Shown: positions 63,401 through 64,000 of the stretch, in pieces
How positions within the stretch are numbered: position 1 is the stretch's first letter
How the letters are laid out: each line of letters begins with the position of its first letter
Source: Parapristionchus giblindavisi
Taxonomy: Eukaryota > Nematoda > Chromadorea > Rhabditida > Diplogasteridae
Length of the DNA stretch: 64,000 nucleotides
Direction of reading: 5' to 3'
Assembly: GCA_943737045.1 (NCBI GenBank)
Contig: CALSFV010000221.1
Coordinates: 310,001-374,000, forward strand
Notes under the pieces: generated by a model
What the model was told of the DNA's origin: nothing
Seen by the model: only the letters and a program-made list of their open reading frames with translations
Databases searched by the model: none
Program-made: the position numbers and the translations under genes

Positions 63401-63435
63401 TGATACTGATCTACTGTGTGAAAGGATCAGTGTCA
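63401..63435 (+). other. Leader stem-loop 2 (same loop, different stem)
   Basis: TGATACTGATC pairs with GATCAGTGTCA over eleven positions with one wobble, around the same 13-nt loop (63412-63424). A linker containing CTGTGTGG follows. Confidence 0.88.
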
Positions 63436-63447
63436 TTCTCTGTGTGG

Positions 63448-63482
63448 TAACTGAAGCATACTGTGTGAAAGTGCTGAAGTTA
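63448..63482 (+). other. Leader stem-loop 3 (same loop, stem with tandem G-A pairs)
   Basis: TAACTGAAGCA pairs with TGCTGAAGTTA. There are nine Watson-Crick pairs interrupted by two adjacent A-G/G-A mismatches, a combination that is stable in RNA. The loop (63459-63471) is again TACTGTGTGAAAG and the linker after it again contains TCTGTGTGG. Confidence 0.82.
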
Positions 63483-63494
63483 ATTCTGTGTGGT

Positions 63495-63530
63495 TGACGA
63501 TACGCCTACTGTGTGAAAGGGCTATCGTCA
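63495..63530 (+). other. Leader stem-loop 4 (same loop, one bulged C)
   Basis: TGACGATACGCC pairs with GGCTATCGTCA: eleven pairs with a single bulged C at 63503, around the same loop (63507-63519). The trailing TATTCTGTGTGG (63531-63542) repeats the linker motif for the third time. Confidence 0.85.
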
Positions 63531-63595
63531 TATTCTGTGTGGTTATCAAGTGCGCTTCGACTAGAATTGGATCTAGCTCGTGCGTAAACTTGTAC

Positions 63596-63631
63596 ATGGG
63601 GGCCAAGCCTGGTCGAAAAGAGGACAATTGA
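63596..63631 (+). CDS. Short upstream open frame in the retroelement leader
   Basis: An ATG at 63596-63598 straddles the LTR/primer-site junction and opens 11 codons (MGAKPGRKEDN) ending at TGA 63629-63631. It is in the same frame as the downstream Gag-like ATG, 66 nt later, so the TGA is the only stop between them. It may be a translated upstream frame or nothing more than chance. Confidence 0.25.
   Translation: MGAKPGRKEDN
63597..63614 (+). other. Putative primer-binding site
   Basis: TGGGGGCCAAGCCTGGTC follows the LTR end without a gap and starts with the obligatory TGG. Its first seven bases match the complement of the tRNA-Pro 3' end (TGGGGGC), but the remaining positions match poorly, so the priming tRNA is not settled. 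Confidence 0.45.
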
Positions 63632-63661
63632 TTGAATATTAAGAAGATTCATTGCAGGATA

Positions 63662-64000
63662 ATGGACGTCGCATTCGATGGTGAAGTCGTCAACAATGAG
63701 GCCATGGATGGAGCAGGAGGGGAGCAGCAAATGGAGATCGATGATGAAATGCCTCCCACCGTGCCGCCAGTCGTTACGCTCGAGGAGAATGGTGTCGTCC
63801 CGCCTGGAGGGGAGACTACTGCTGCTAATGATGGGAAAGCCGGAGATGGAAAGAAGGCTAAACAGCAGGTACTTACTGATCGTATAACTAGATCTGCTTT
63901 GAATAATAAGGAAGGAGAGAATAATAGTGAAGTAGTATTGAGACGAATTAAAGCTGTATTGGAGGATTTAGTAATAAGAGTAGTGAACAGAGAGGAGGAT
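63662..64000 (+). CDS. gag: Gag-like open frame, partial (runs off the window)
   Basis: The frame starts at ATG 63662 (MDVAFDGEVVNNEAMDG...) and stays open for 113 codons to the window end. The nearest in-frame stop upstream is TGA 63629-63631, so this is the first usable ATG of the frame. The visible part has a long acidic, glycine/proline/glutamate-rich stretch (about residues 1-65) that looks disordered, then a lysine-rich patch and a more structured, helical-looking segment (VVLRRIKAVLEDLVIRVV, about residues 91-108). No CCHC knuckle, protease or polymerase motif is reached. Its identity as Gag rests on position: first frame after LTR, primer-binding site and a short leader. A captured or unrelated host exon is possible, since the sequence itself carries no Gag signature. 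CAGCAGGTACTTACT near 63867 contains a donor-like GTACTTAC, but the frame stays open through it. Confidence 0.55.
   Translation, partial: MDVAFDGEVVNNEAMDGAGGEQQMEIDDEMPPTVPPVVTLEENGVVPPGGETTAANDGKAGDGKKAKQQVLTDRITRSALNNKEGENNSEVVLRRIKAVLEDLVIRVVNREED

Larger units (their letters stand above)
62839..63596 (+). mobile_element. 5' LTR of a retrotransposon inserted into the satellite
   Basis: The satellite stops inside a monomer (after GTTGAACAAC) and unrelated sequence starts with TGTATAG. A matching end, TTGTACA, lies at 63590-63596 and is followed directly by TGGGGGCC, a plausible primer-binding site. TG...CA ends with a 4-bp inverted repeat (TGTA/TACA) are the LTR hallmark. Within the 758 bp I see promoter-like signals around 62968-63080, a pyrimidine-rich stretch, then a leader rich in hairpins (63263-63530). 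No AATAAA signal is visible. The 3' LTR and the downstream target duplication lie outside the window, so the boundaries rest on the satellite junction and the primer-binding position. Gypsy versus BEL/Pao cannot be decided without pol. Confidence 0.7.

Noticed and set aside
63678..63887. 69-codon frame overlapping the Gag-like start, and opposite-strand frames at 63135-63730
   Set aside because: They lie in other frames of the longer open frame from 63662 or of the LTR leader and have no independent support.

Overview
This is eukaryotic, almost certainly animal DNA with no prokaryotic gene organisation. About 92% of it is one satellite with a 321/322-bp monomer, about 182 full copies by my count. 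It is arranged in overlapping multi-monomer higher-order repeats. I think an invertebrate, possibly an arthropod, is likely: introns look short (83 bp), the LTR carries a TCAGTT-type initiator, and the composition is AT-rich. No recognisable host protein fixes the taxon.

Layout. (1) 1-26136: satellite array, about 81 full monomers plus the first 91 bp of another. (2) 26137-29966: a 3.83-kb inserted element with short terminal inverted repeats (core CCGCCGTACCAA / TTGGTACGGCGG). It holds a (GA)17 microsatellite, a 149-bp tandem array, two copies of a 60-bp near-palindromic module and a strong hairpin near its right end. No transposase is visible, so I read it as non-autonomous. (3) 29967-62838: the satellite resumes in the same monomer and phase (91 + 230 = 321 bp), about 101 further full monomers. 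(4) 62839-64000: the 5' end of an LTR retrotransposon inserted in the satellite: a 758-bp LTR (TGTA...TACA), a putative primer-binding site, a short leader and the start of an acidic Gag-like frame that is still open at the window edge.

Three things stand out. The LTR transcript leader carries four consecutive stem-loops with an identical 13-nt loop (TACTGTGTGAAAG) but four different self-complementary stems, the pattern expected of a selected RNA structure. Inside the 3.8-kb element, each 149-bp repeat reads on the minus strand as a 66-nt open, phase-symmetric exon plus an 83-bp GT-AG intron, repeated nine times and in phase with candidate first and last exons. Third, the LTR U3 has a perfect three-unit heat-shock-type element just upstream of a possible initiator.

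The many short open frames inside the satellite are by-products of the repeat and are not annotated as genes. The only frames I would call candidate coding sequence are the open Gag-like frame at the right edge and, at low confidence, the minus-strand tandem-exon gene. All higher-order repeat statements come from reading shared variants by eye, not from alignment software.
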